The notes beneath the pieces were generated by a model. It was not told the origin of the DNA. It worked only from the letters and a program-made list of their open reading frames with translations, and did no database searches. From NCBI RefSeq assembly GCF_026745355.1, contig NC_079205.1, positions 627,283-691,282 of the forward strand: DNA of 64,000 nucleotides, given 5' to 3'. Shown piece by piece: positions 1-11,442 of the stretch. The stretch is from Beta vulgaris subsp. vulgaris (lineage: Eukaryota > Streptophyta > Magnoliopsida > Caryophyllales > Amaranthaceae). Positions within the stretch are counted from its first letter, which is position 1. Each line of letters opens with the position of its first letter. The position numbers and the translations under genes were made by a program.

Positions 1-278
1 CCAAAAAATTGTTTATGTTTTGGTCTAGACCGAAAAATAAAACATTCAAAAAACTTGGACTTAATCAGATCCCTAATATGTAGGCTCGCCCTTGGGCCTC
101 CAAAATCTCAGAAACAGGTCTGGCCATAGGATGTTTAACAATCGAACAAAATCGATTGATAAACATCCTAATAGGCTTACGTTAGGGGTTCCCGTACTTC
201 CCTTGAGTTCAGAAATTTCTATACTAGGGTTGCCTGCGGGCTGCGGCTGATGTTCAGACCGATCCCGAAAACTTTGGT

Positions 279-635
279 TTGACTTTGGAGACTGAAGAGT
301 CTACCATGGAACGAGGAGGAAAAAAAGATAGAGCAAGAGCAAGGTGGAGGGGTAATACAGGCAGAGGAAAAGGCAGAACCAAGGGAGGCAAAGAAGAGGA
401 TAAAAAGAAAAAAGATAAACTACGTGCATATGTCCTAGTTTCCTCGACTCTTGATGAGCAAATGATTTTGCTTCTATATAGGCGTGTGGATGTCTACCTT
501 ATTGCTATTAGGGATGTCAAAAAAAGATGGTGGAAATTCAGTGTGAATGGTTTAAACACGCTTTTTGACGGGGCTTTACTCCAGCCCGATCCGATTTCTG
601 GGCGGGTTTGGGTATATTTTTTTTGTCCGGCATGA
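279..635 (+). pseudogene. Broken ORF with a weak ribosome-inactivating-protein-like stretch
   Basis: An open frame of 118 codons. Residues about 10-50 are very basic (Lys, Arg, Gly), and residues about 48-88 read like the central beta-sheet of the RIP (rRNA N-glycosidase/JIP60-like) domain, with a run of hydrophobics, then an Asp-Val-Tyr-Leu core and an Arg-Trp-Trp-Lys-Phe end. The catalytic part of such a domain is absent. From about position 580 the frame runs into GC-rich sequence resembling the hAT-type repeat at 18698-18951, so the coding sequence appears cut by a transposon. There is no usable 5' context. The family match rests on a short pattern recognised by eye and could be chance; I regard it as a relic, not a functional gene. 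Confidence 0.25.
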
Positions 636-660
636 TTATTTTAGTCTGAAAAGCCCGTTA

Positions 661-2060
661 CCGGGCTTTGGTTAAATTTTGGTTCGAACAAAGGACAATC
701 ATGCTAATGTCTCAGTGTCACTAGAACTTGTACAAAACAATTGCATAAGAAAAAAAGCTTACATGGCTTAATATTTTTACCTTATTATTAGTTCTTATCA
801 GAAATAATAAAATTCACATAAGTTCAGACTATTTTATATAAGTTCGTATAAGGTTTAATAAGGACTAGTAACTTGAGACACGTTCAGATGAAGTCTAATA
901 AGGATTAATAAAGGCGTTCAAATAAGTTCAGACAAGTTCAAGTAAATTCAAATTAATTCAAAAAAAAAATTGAATAAAACATGCCCAAATATAGTAAGTT
1001 GAATAAAACAAGCTCAATATCATAATATCTACTATTCTTCTCTAATTTATTCCTCTTATCAATTGACATATGCTTCTAAGCTTTCTTACTGTCAATTAAG
1101 GTTGACACAACTTGATAATCTGACCTAAACTTAATATGAAATAATTTTCGGGTTCAAGTTGAGATTATCGATCCGAAACAAAAAAAATATATGGGTTAAG
1201 TTTGGGACGGGTCAACCTGAAATTGACCGACTTTCATAACTTATATCACCTATTTTCTAATTATAAAATTGTATTGCGCCATGGCCATTTCTTAATGTGA
1301 AGCAGGTGGCCTTCAATTTCTTTCTTTTGACTCTTCTATCCACGAGGAGTAATTTGAATTGAAAGTGGTAATACGAAATTGAACTTTTTAGACATATAAT
1401 TGGAATGGATGGATATGAATGGGAAGTATAGTGTAGAGAGAGTGAAGGAAATTCTTTTAAGAATTGGAATTTCCCTTGTATAATACATAAGCCACATTGG
1501 TTAAAAGGTTAGATATTTCTTTTTGTAAGGATCACTCTAACCCTAAGACTATTATGACAATTTTGTCAAAGGAATATCTTAAGCTTTGTGGAATATCTAA
1601 TTTACATATCTAACTGTGAGATCACTTTTTCATATTTGAAGGAATATTATTGCATTATTGTGGGTTAACCAGTTAGCAGAATTTGATCATAGAAAGGCCG
1701 GAAGAACTAGATACCCATATAGGTTCGTCTGGAAGAGGGTGGATAGGGAGGGGAATGCCTCTGATGCAATTAATAATGTGAGCCGGAAGACAAGTTTTAA
1801 GTTTGCGAAGATCCCAAGTTTTATTGGGGAAAATGAATTCATTTAGATGAAGGGTAGGTACCAATATACTTCTAACTTTTTCATTTGGTATCCAAAATTA
1901 TTTTAGATTCCACATGACACCACGATAGTTTGTATTAATTCTCTATCACAGGATTCCATTAAAAAAAGTTAGGGTTTTGTCTCAATTTGTGTGTTTTAGT
2001 TTCGGTGTCGAAAAAACTCGATTAATGTTTCCTTTAAAAATGCTCGATTAAACTTAGATT
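661..2060. other. Intergenic, AT-rich, no gene seen
   Basis: No conserved coding sequence is visible; the small ORF at 1658-1846 matches no family I know. Positions about 785-965 hold loosely repeated AGTTCA/TTCA words (degenerate minisatellite-like), a style seen again at about 3800-3950 and 10200-10260. Confidence 0.6.
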
Positions 2061-2303
2061 CTCCCCCTCTGTTTTTTTTTAATCTTGACCCTATTCTTAC
2101 TTAGAAAAAATCTTTTCAATTTTTTTCAATTTATAAGAAAAAATATACTCATGTGGGATCTTGTTTGATTCGTCTCAATTAGTACATTATTGATATTCAA
2201 TCATTATAATTTTTACTAATATATGATGAAATATATTTAAGTTCAAAGATGTGCATTGGGAGATGTGCAAAGGAAAGTGAGAAAAATAAAAAAATAGAGG
2301 GAG
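2061..2303. mobile_element. Decayed Stowaway-like MITE
   Basis: The segment starts with a CTCCCCCTCTG-type end and finishes with AGAGGGAG followed by TA. These are the imperfect inverted ends typical of Stowaway (Tc1/mariner) MITEs in plants. Internal wording (the GTGGGATCTTGTTTGATTCGT run) is shared with the Stowaway-like elements at 13177-13434, 13630-13885 and 48480-48735, supporting one family. Confidence 0.55.
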
Positions 2304-2467
2304 TACTTACATAAATTACCGTGAAAAAAAAGGAAATGAAAACTATATTTTGAGATAGAGGGAATAATATATTTATAATATTTTATCATTGTGCATTGAA
2401 AAATTTAAGTCACTCCCCCAAAAAAGGAAAAATTAGAGGCCTAAATTCGATAAATAGCACTAGAGAG

Positions 2468-2790
2468 TAGAGTGTTCATTTTGGACAAAAAAGGATCTGA
2501 AGCCGATCCGAAAACATCAGACATCCGAAAATTCGGATAGGATATCCGAAAAATAAAAATTTAAAATTTTCAAAGGAAAATTTATAAAATAAGTTTCAAA
2601 TCGGATCATAAGATATTTCGGATAACTGGCGTTGAAAACGGACATTTTGGGATATTTCGGATCAGATATCCTGAAAAATTCCCATGTTTCGAATATTTTC
2701 GGATATCAAAAATGAAAATTTACAATACTATTCGATTAGAAAATTTCGGATATCAAAAATTTCGGATATCCGATCCAAAATATAAAAAAA
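2468..2790. mobile_element. Probable hAT-type transposon remnant with repeated ATCCGA words
   Basis: The left edge reads TAGAGTGTTCAT, a hAT-like terminus. The body is built from many copies of GGATATCCGA/TTCGGAT in both orientations, like the better-preserved hAT element at 42209-42756. I could not find a matching right end or target duplication, so the boundaries are approximate. Confidence 0.4.
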
Positions 2791-2940
2791 CTAAAAACTC
2801 TTGATAATTAGTAATTCTCAGATGTCAGCACATACGTGACCATTGGACACAATTCCAATATGTTTTTTGTTTATATAAAAAGAATGATTATAGTAATGTA
2901 CAAGATGAGGGTCTCTTTATTGACTGAGACATTATGGAAC

Positions 2941-2960
2941 CTTTATATATATATTTTGAT
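2941..2960 (+). promoter_or_regulatory. Candidate TATA region of the first CslE gene
   Basis: A TTTATATATATATTTT tract lies about 120 bases upstream of the start codon at 3074, with a second TTATATATGG at about 2972. The spacing suits a plant core promoter with a short leader. Inferred from composition only. Confidence 0.35.
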
Positions 2961-3073
2961 GCAAAATTGGAAGTTTATATATGGACAGAGCATAAACAAC
3001 CATCTAATAACAATCTAAAAAGAAAGATAAACACAGATTAAGGAAAAATAAAGAGAGAAAGAGAAGAAAAAAG

Positions 3074-6000
3074 ATGGGAAATGATGAATATTTTCCTTTG
3101 TTTGAGACGAAGCAAGCAAAGGGAAGATTGATTTATAGAGTTTTTGCAACTTCTATTTTTGTTGCAATATGTATGATATGGATATATAGAGCTACTTTTA
3201 TGCCCATGAAAGTTGAAGAAGGAAGATGGGGTTGGATAGTATTGTTTATGGCTGAGATTTGGTTTAGTTTTTACTGGTTTCTCACTCAAGTTCTTCGTTG
3301 GGATTGCATCTATCGTTATTCTTTCAAAGATAGACTCAACAAGAGGTAATTTTTCAAGCTCAAATCTCTTCATTTTCGTATGTTTTTGTCAGTTTGGGGG
3401 TATGATTTCCATGTTATTAGAATATATGGACTACAGTAGAGAATATTTACTATGATAAGAGAGGGACAGTAAATAATACAAGATTATTTACATAATCTAA
3501 CACATGTCAAAGTAGTTTCGGCCTATAATTAAGGATGTTTTGGCCTAGTGGTTAAGATTGAGGTGCTGTGACGATAGGTCATAAGTTCGAATCTATCTTC
3601 CCTTTCTTTGTACTTTGTACTGCCTTCATGGCTCATATGGATAAAAAAAAAGTTCCCGCCTACTCCAATAATTGGTTGGGTCAAAGTTCCGAAAGAAATA
3701 AGGTAAAGAGAAGATGCCTATAAGGCTAGCTATAAGTTAAAAAAATTTACAAGGACTTGGTTCACACTTCACATTAAGGGTCTATCCTTCTAAGTGTATT
3801 TTCACTTCAGTTCAATATAGTTCATTTTAGCTTAGTTCCTAAATTATTATCATTACTATTAGTTATAATTTGATTCAATTCAGTTCGATTGCAATCAATT
3901 CAGTTTAATTTAATTCAATTCAGTTGTTTTATACTGAAGAGAACATCAGTCCCTAAGTTTAGTGTGGACCTAATGCTATAAGGCTGATTTGCCGAGTTCC
4001 TCTCATGACCGAGGGTTGAATACGGAAATGGCAAATCTCTTCTTGCAGTAGCAGCTATTGAAGAGTGACAATATGTGGGAACAATAGATATAAAAAGAAG
4101 AGTATCTATAAATTGTAAAAAGTGAATATGTGAGAAAAAAGGTTACTATGTTGTAAAATGTAAACTTCAATATTTCATTATAAAAAACTATAAATGGGGA
4201 CGGTATGAAAACAAAACTGTCACTAGGTTAGAGTATATTAGTTTACCTTTTAGATTCTAAAGGTGACTATATAAAAAAGAACCACTTAGTCTATACGAAT
4301 ATTAGTATGAATTAGGTTCATGCAAGACTAACTCTGAACGAAAAGATGGTCGAAATTTTTAAGTATGGGCTAAATTATATACTTGGCCTTTCCTTCATAA
4401 AGTTTAACATTTGGTCCTTCCAAAATTAAATTCAGGTTCAACCTCCTATTTATAGTGATAATATTGACTAATTAAGTCTCGGATCATTGTTAATATTGTT
4501 GCTTAATTGATTTTTCACAAGGTATGAGAATGAGTTGCCTAAAGTGGACATATTTGTGTGCACGGCGGACCCGGTAATCGAGCCACCAATACTGGTGATC
4601 AACACCGTTTTATCCGTCATGGCCTACGACTACCCGCCGGAAAAGCTCAGCATCTACTTATCCGATGATGGTGGCTCAATATTGACATTTTATGCTCTTT
4701 TTGAGGCCTCCCAATTCTCTAAGAATTGGCTACCCTATTGCAAGAAATATAATGTTGAGCCAAGGTCCCCTGATGCTTATTTTAAATCAATGCCTAAACC
4801 TGCTGGTACTACACATTCTACCCATTTGGCATCTATAAAGGTGAACAACCTAATTTGTGCTATAGTACATGTGAAATTTGTTTATTAGCTAAGTATGTTT
4901 ATCCCGACACGTTTATGGTAGCACTGACCTAAAACTAGATTGAAATTAGGAATTTGTAAGGGTAATTATGTCTTGGGGTACCACTCCCACCAGACTTTAC
5001 GATTTATGCTAGTTAGATGACATCCACATAGTTTTATCTTTCGTATGCTGCATATCTTTATACATAACCTCGAAAATTTTACTGACTTGCAAATATTGTT
5101 TTGTTTTTCTCATGCAAATGAAAGAAATTGTATGATGAAATGCGCAACAGAGTTGAGACCGTAACAAGTCTATGCCAGATTCCAGAAGAAGTACGTGCTC
5201 AGCATAGAGGATTTTCCAAATGGGATGACACCTATACTTCTAAACGTGATCATGATACCATTCTTCAGGTTAATTAGCTTCCTAAATCCAACATTTACTC
5301 CCTAAAATTCTTAATTGACAACATCTTATGAAGTGGCCGGACTTACTATCTTAAGATATAACTGTTTTTATACAGGTAAGCTTTAACGTGTATGTAATAA
5401 AGTAGTGTGAGACCGCCTCATTGAGAAATTTTAATTTTTTAGTAAAATTGGCATAGAATGTGCATGATATAAACAAATTAAGTGACAAAATTTGCACATA
5501 TATATTATTTAATTTTCAATCTATTTTATATTTGTGCGCGTAGATATTGATTGATGGAAGGAATAAAGGGGAAATAGATGATCAAGGTTACCAATTGCCT
5601 AAACTTGTGTATTTAGCTCGCGAGAAGAGGCCTCAACACTCCCATAACTTCAAAGCTGGAGCTATGAATTCATTGGTAATTTTCTCTTCTACATATACTA
5701 TTCACTTGTAGATCTTGCAATATTGACACATTAGATTACACAATCCACGTTACTTGGACCAAACAAGCATTGTATATACCGAAATACATGACTTGACCAT
5801 ATCGATTAAAAAAAATTACATATAATAGATGTTAGATGATTTATTATACTAAAATCAATTGACAACATACATACATAAATACACCTTGTATATCTTATTA
5901 GAAGTCGAATTGTATGACTCGTCACTCGAGTATGACCTAAAGTCAATTTGGGTACGTAATATGTTTTCCATTTCTATTATATTCACTCGTGTATCATGTC

Positions 6001-9000
6001 AAATATTTTAAAGGGTGACCAAAGAAATATTACGAATTTTTAGGGGGGGGGATCAAGAATAATTTTCATGAGATAGGGGTGCTTATTAGAAGTCGAATTG
6101 TATGACTCTTTACTCGAGTATGACCTAAAGTCAATATGGGAACGTACTATGTTTTCCATTTCTATTATATTCACTCATGTATCATGCCAAATATTTCAAA
6201 GGGTGACCAAAGAAATATTACGAATTTTTAGGGGGAGATCAAGTATAATTTTCATGAGATAGGGGTGCTTAATACACCTATATATGTGCAAATAAATTAC
6301 CACCTAATTAATCATTATCTTATAAATATTTCTTGGGACATACATTTTGTGCAGCTAAGAGTGTCATCAGAAATAAGCAATGGACTCATAATCCTCAACG
6401 TCGATTGTGATATGTATTCCAACAACTCACAGTCTATACGGGATGCACTTTGTTTTTTCATGGATGAGAAGAAGAGCCAAGACATTGGTTTTGTGCAGTT
6501 TCCTCAAAACTTTTGCAATACTACCAAAAATGATATATATGGTTCTTCCCTTCAAATCATCAGTAACGTAAGTATTATATTATTAGTAGTTTTTACTTCC
6601 TATGTTTTGTATAGGGGGTAACATTTTGACTTTTCCACCATTCATGTATGATGTATCAACTTTAATCGTCAATTTCTTGTTTAATACAACTAGCTTTAGG
6701 TTATTAAATTGTTAGATTTGTCTTAACGTATATCTACATAATAGCAACTTTCGATAGTTTAAACTGGTAGATGATTAAAGATATTGGTGATCAAACTTAC
6801 GCGTTAGCAAGCGTGTAAATCATTTAAAAAATGGAGGAAGTATTTCGTCGTAGTTTCCTAGATTGAGCAAGTTTTGTTTAGACACACTTCATGAATTTTA
6901 TGCACTTTTCTTAAACTGTTTCTTATTTTCTGTCAATGAAGGTGGAATTCCATGGTTTGGATGGCTTAGGAGGTCCACTTTATATTGGAACTGGCTGCTT
7001 TCATCAAAGAGAAATATTATGTGGGAGAAAATACTCTAAGGAATACAAGATTGATTGGAAGAATCAAAATGCTGTGAATGTGGAAGGAACAATTGATGAG
7101 TTGGAAGAGAGAGCCAAATTACTTGCTAGCTGCACATATGAGCTAAACTCTCAATGGGGAAAAGAGGTATGCACTTAATAATTGTAACTCTCCAATCTCC
7201 ATGTTGTTGGTTCGGATTACGTAGTGGATCGATCACAATTCAAAGGAAAAAACTTTGTCCACCCACTGAGTAACCCACCCACTATAAATATATAGACATT
7301 AATAATTTAGTGGGATTCAACTTAGGAGAGTTATTTATTTATCAATTGTCTATTTCAAGTGGGTAGTCTATCCAGTAGGTACTGGGTATATGTATCAATC
7401 TCCTAATTCAAATGACTAGGTTATTAGCCCAGTTCAAACTAGCCAATTTCCGAAAAATGGCCCTAATGGATCAACTTGTTAAATGAGTATGCAATAAACA
7501 TTTGTTATTGTGTGTTTAAAAATTGGAAAATTTGCAAAAAAAACCTTTTAAAGGATCAAATTTGTGAAAAAAAACCTTATAAAACATTCTTTGCAAAAAG
7601 AAACCACAAACTTAATTTTTCTTGCAAGAATAAACCTATTCCCATTTTCCAATGTATTTTTTCTCAGTTTGACCCTTCTATCTTTCTTCAACCCTCTATT
7701 TCCATTAACTGCAACACCGCCCATATGCATCTCAAAAACCACACCGGAAAATGAAAATAGGTTTCATCTTGCAAGAAAAATTAAGTTTGTGGCTTTTTTC
7801 CCCAAAGAATGCTTTAAAAGGTTTTTTCTCGCAAAATTGAGCTTTCAAAAGGTTTTTTTCGACAATTTTTTGTTAACAATTTTACCTTATGTTTATCCAA
7901 CATAAAACATTTTGGAATTTCAGATGGGACTAAAATACGGGTGTGCAGTCGAAGATGTGATAACAGGATTGGCAATTCAATGTCGAGGATGGAAATCAGT
8001 GTATTTGAATCCAAAAAGGAAAGCTTTCTTAGGTTTAGGAGCTACAACTTTGGAAGATACATTAGTGCAACATAAAAGATGGAGTGAAGGTGATCTACAA
8101 ATTATGCTAACTAATTTTCCTTTATGGTATGGGCATAAGAAGATCAACCTTGGCCTTCAATTAGGGTATTGTCACTACTGTTTTTGGGCAATCAATTCCC
8201 TTGCAACATTGTGTTATTGTACCATCCCTTCTCTTTACATGCTTGGAGGAATTGCCTTATTTCCTGAGGTAATTTTGTTACTTTCTAAATTATGCAATTT
8301 TATGTTAATTACGGCGAAATTTTAAATGAGACAATCTTTTGAATTTTGTATTATGAGATGTGGTAACTTTTTCTATGTTAAGAATGAAATTTCAGAGGTT
8401 ATTAGAAATTTTATGAATACATTAGTATGAGAGAGTCTTACCGAGAATTTCTAATTACAATAATTACATGTGAATAACACAAACTGATTTTAGCTTTTTC
8501 TTTTTATAATTGGTGTCTGCTCGAACCATCTGACATAAAAATTTGGTGGGACCACATATTAGTTACACAAAGAACATCAAAAGTTAAGCAAAATAGGCAA
8601 ACATGTTACCCAGTCCTTTAGTATTGCATGACTTTTTATGTGTTCTGTATAACTAATAGATGGTTGAACTGTATCAGACCGTGTGACACAAGAATTTATT
8701 TTTGATAGAGTACAGATCTATTCCTAGGGCCTGAACCATCGGCTTAATTAAGCTTTTGGTTGAGTTGGTCCTATGACAGTTTTCTACCATTCATGTTGAC
8801 TCTAAAGTACTCTACTGATCAGATTATATACTATTACTTCTCCAGTTATCAAGTCCATGGTTCCTTCCATTTGCATACACCATTATTACAAGCTACACCT
8901 ACAGCTTAGCAGAATTTCTACACACAGGAGGAACAGTTTTAGCCTGGTGGAATGAACAAAGGATGTGGCTCTACAAACGAACATCATCTTATCTTTTCGC

Positions 9001-9397
9001 CTTCGTTGACACAATTTTGAAGCTCATAGGATTTTCTGAAATGAAATTTGTGATCACCAACAAGGTAGCTGATGAAGATGTGTCCCAAAGATATGAGAAA
9101 GAGATCATGGAATTTGGAGTTCCTTCTCCTATGTTCATCATGTTGACTACTCTTGCATTCATAAATTTGTTCTCTTTTGCAATACTAATTAAAACTTTGT
9201 TGTTAGGAGAAGAGAAAATAAGAATGATTATTGAGAGATTAAACTTGCAAATTTTGATATGTGGTGTGTTGGTTTTAATCAACATTCCATTGTTTAAAGC
9301 TGTTTTTATTAGGGTAGACAAAGGCAAAATGCCTATTTCTGTGACTGTAAAGGCAGTTGTTGTAGCTGTTACAATTGTACTTTATTTTTGTTATTAG
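3074..9397 (+). CDS. CSLE: Cellulose synthase-like protein E, copy 1 (8 exons, 733 aa)
   Basis: Processive GT2 glycosyltransferase of the Golgi/endomembrane system; the CslE family is thought to make a cell-wall polysaccharide, but its product is not firmly established. Exons: 3074-3345, 4522-4840, 5125-5268, 5544-5675, 6355-6567, 6942-7166, 7924-8268, 8846-9397; all junctions are GT-AG and keep frame. Length fits the family (about 730 aa). Two membrane helices lie near residues 22-42 and 52-75, with a cluster of C-terminal helices in the last exons. Catalytic motifs are intact: DDG at 139-141, D306-C-D308, E445-D446 and QHKRW at 484-488. The N-terminus PLFETK-type block and the RTSS motif after NEQRMWLY are CslE signatures. 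It is followed by a tandem paralogue 2 kb downstream. Introns 4, 6 and 7 carry a tandem repeat, a foldback element and a solo LTR respectively. The exon 3 acceptor lacks a strong pyrimidine tract but gives the only conserved join. Confidence 0.95.
3529..3651 (+). mobile_element. tRNA-derived SINE, copy 1
   Basis: The head contains RNA polymerase III boxes: box A TGGCCTAGTGGTTAAG and box B AGTTCGAATC. A short body ends GGATAAAAAAAAA. It aligns closely with the copy at 20322-20439. It lies in intron 1 of the first CslE gene, same strand. No clear target duplication is visible here. Confidence 0.7.
5894..6270. repeat. 188-bp tandem duplication in CslE copy 1 intron 4
   Basis: Two adjacent near-identical units, 5894-6081 and about 6082-6270, each starting CTTATTAGAAGTCGAATTG and ending GAGATAGGGGTGCTTA. 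A poly-G run differs in length between them (about 9 versus 5). The divergence is a handful of substitutions, so the event is fairly recent. Confidence 0.9.
7525..7880. mobile_element. Foldback MITE with long imperfect inverted repeats
   Basis: About 130 bases at the left (GCAAAAAAAACCTTTTAAAG ... CAAACTTAATTTTTCTTGC) are matched in inverted order at the right. The loop lies near 7670-7740. It sits inside intron 6 of CslE copy 1. Long inverted arms suggest a non-autonomous Mutator-like or foldback element; I could not define a target duplication. ORFs in this stretch are artefacts of the repeat. Confidence 0.65.
8703..8778 (+). mobile_element. Solo LTR of a TRIM-type element
   Basis: A 76-bp segment beginning TGATAGAGTACAGATC and ending GTCCTATGACA matches the LTRs of the TRIM at 9567-9901. 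The flanks ATTTT (8698-8702) and GTTTT (8779-8783) look like a 5-bp target duplication with one change. It lies in intron 7 of CslE copy 1, 67 bases before the last exon. Confidence 0.75.
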
Positions 9398-9566
9398 GGT
9401 TTTTAATTTGGTATCTTTGGTTGAGAGGAAATAATAACTCCATGTAAGAAAAAGGATATAAAAGGAAATATATCATTCATGTTTTTTCTTCTTAAAGTTG
9501 GTTTTTGTTTTACTTGTAAGTTGTATAATTTATGCCTTACTATTCCTTAAATAATAAGAGACTAAT

Positions 9567-9901
9567 TAATAGAATGTAAATCTATTCCTGGCAGGAGCCT
9601 CAACCATCAGCTTAAGCTTTTGGTGTCGGAGCCTCAACCATCAGCTTAAGCTTTTGGTCGAGTTGGTCCTTTGACATGGTATTAGAGCCAGCGTGATAAA
9701 AAGGTCACAGGTTCGAATAATCTCATCCACCCCTTCTTTCTCACTAGAATATATATTTACCGCCAGGTATGAGGGAGGCATGTGCTGCATCCACACTTCA
9801 AGCCCAAAGGGCTTTTGCGTGAGGGAGCGTGATAGAGTGTAAATCTATTCCTGGGGCCTCAACCATCAGCTTAAGCTTTTGGTTGAGTTGGTCCTTTGAC
9901 A
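9567..9901 (+). mobile_element. TRIM (miniature LTR retrotransposon)
   Basis: Left LTR 9567-9676 (110 bp, expanded by an internal duplication of a roughly 30-bp CCTCAACCATCAGC unit) and right LTR 9830-9901 (72 bp) both end GGTCCTTTGACA. Directly after the left LTR is TGGTATTAGAGC (9677-9688), a one-mismatch copy of the initiator-Met tRNA primer-binding site. A purine tract GAGGGAG precedes the right LTR. The interior is about 150 bp with no coding capacity. GAGAC occurs at 9558-9562 and 9902-9906, a likely target duplication if the left LTR gained a TAAT slip. Confidence 0.85.
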
Positions 9902-9906
9902 GAGAC

Positions 9907-11442
9907 CACATTTTTATATTTCGACTATCATGCACAATTCAGTTCTTATTTTTTTTTTCTCTTCATTGAAATCTCAAACTTTTGTAACAACTCCTTTAAT
10001 TATTATAATATCTTAATCATTGTTGTTAAAATCTCAATCCGGATTTTAAATCATACGATTCTATGATTCGGAAGGAACTTTTCGATCCCGGTCTTACATA
10101 GAATTTTAATTTAATAGGATCTTTCGATCCTACCCAACTACCAAAATTCACATCTATTTGGGGTTATACAGAGGTCTTGATTTAGAGCATGTTCTCATCC
10201 AGCTTATTTTCATTTCCGTTCGATTCAGTTCAGTTGTTTTATGTCGAAGAGAACATACCTTTAGTTATTTAACAGGATCTTTCGATCTGCAGCCCTTGCG
10301 TTTTATTCCACTAGTGATTGTAGGATCATGCCTGCTGATTCGATCTTACTAACTCTTATGATTCAAAATAGGGTCCCGATCCTGTAATTGGTTTTGAATA
10401 GTTCTATAACATCATTGTTTTGATGCTAAATGAGGTGTCCATTCACATCTATTTGGGGTTACGTAGAGGTCTTGATTTACTTATTCTAATTGATTAATGC
10501 AATCAACCATTGTCATTGTAATGATTTCTTAGTGGCCATCATCTCTGATTATACAGTTTTTGCGGAGTAAGAGTGTAGACTTTCTACGATTATTCAACAC
10601 AAATTACTAAAACTAAACCTGAATCATAGTGTACCCTACCCCGGAAATTAATATTTGGGTTTTCCTCAACTAATTAAATTTGTCCTAATAAACTAGTTGA
10701 CGAAAACCCAAATATGATATGGTTGTATTAAACCGAATGACTCGTTATATGAATAATAACATGAACCAATTGATTGATTAAACTAAACTTGAACCAAATG
10801 ACCACTTTAATATAAATCACATATTATATTTTTTCTACAGTTCTAGTATATAATTATGGACCTTTAAATATCATCTCGCTCAAACGATAAAGTCTTATAA
10901 AGATGGTACTCAAAATATGAGATGAAATCTCATCTCCATCACCACACTTAGTCGCTTATTAGCACCAAAAAGAAAATAACTATAGACCTAGGGTGTCATT
11001 AGCTAATTAGGAACCTTTATATTGTAGTTCAGTTACTCCAACATCCTTATTTACCTCAAAAATGGGGTGTCGTGTCCACTTTACTTGGATACTTCATTTT
11101 AAACTAAAAATTTGATTTTTTTTTCTACAAAATAGCCGAGTCGGACACTTGAACATCCGTATCTGAGTAACATAGCTGTAGTTTATACCTAGACATTGAC
11201 TCCGTGAATTTTTTTTTTTGTAGCATCTTATCCTGAATTTTGTAAAGAACAAAAGTCGAAACATGTTTATCCTCCAAAATTCCACGGCCACACAATCTTT
11301 TATACAACTTGAATGCGGCAATATATTTTGTCATATAGTATAAGCTATTTTCTAGACATCATAAGATATTTTTCTCTCAAAGTAGTGGCAATTTTTCATA
11401 AAACGTAACCAACTTAATTTGTTAAAGGAGAGGTAAAGAGGG
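9907..11442. other. Intergenic region between the two CslE genes
   Basis: No coding sequence is seen. Two copies of a roughly 38-bp sequence (ATTCACATCTATTTGGGGTT...) at about 10147-10184 and 10439-10477 flank about 255 bases that include a short element with TGTTCTC/GAGAACA inverted ends (about 10188-10259). The region directly upstream of 11443 should hold the promoter of CslE copy 2, but I see no distinctive TATA motif. Confidence 0.5.

Noticed and set aside
3541..3605. Apparent tRNA gene (A and B boxes)
   Set aside because: The stem pairing of a true tRNA is not seen, and the same sequence plus a tail recurs at 20322 with a target duplication, so it is a SINE.
7476..7905. Several overlapping ORFs on both strands
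   Set aside because: They are products of the long inverted repeat in CslE copy 1 intron 6.
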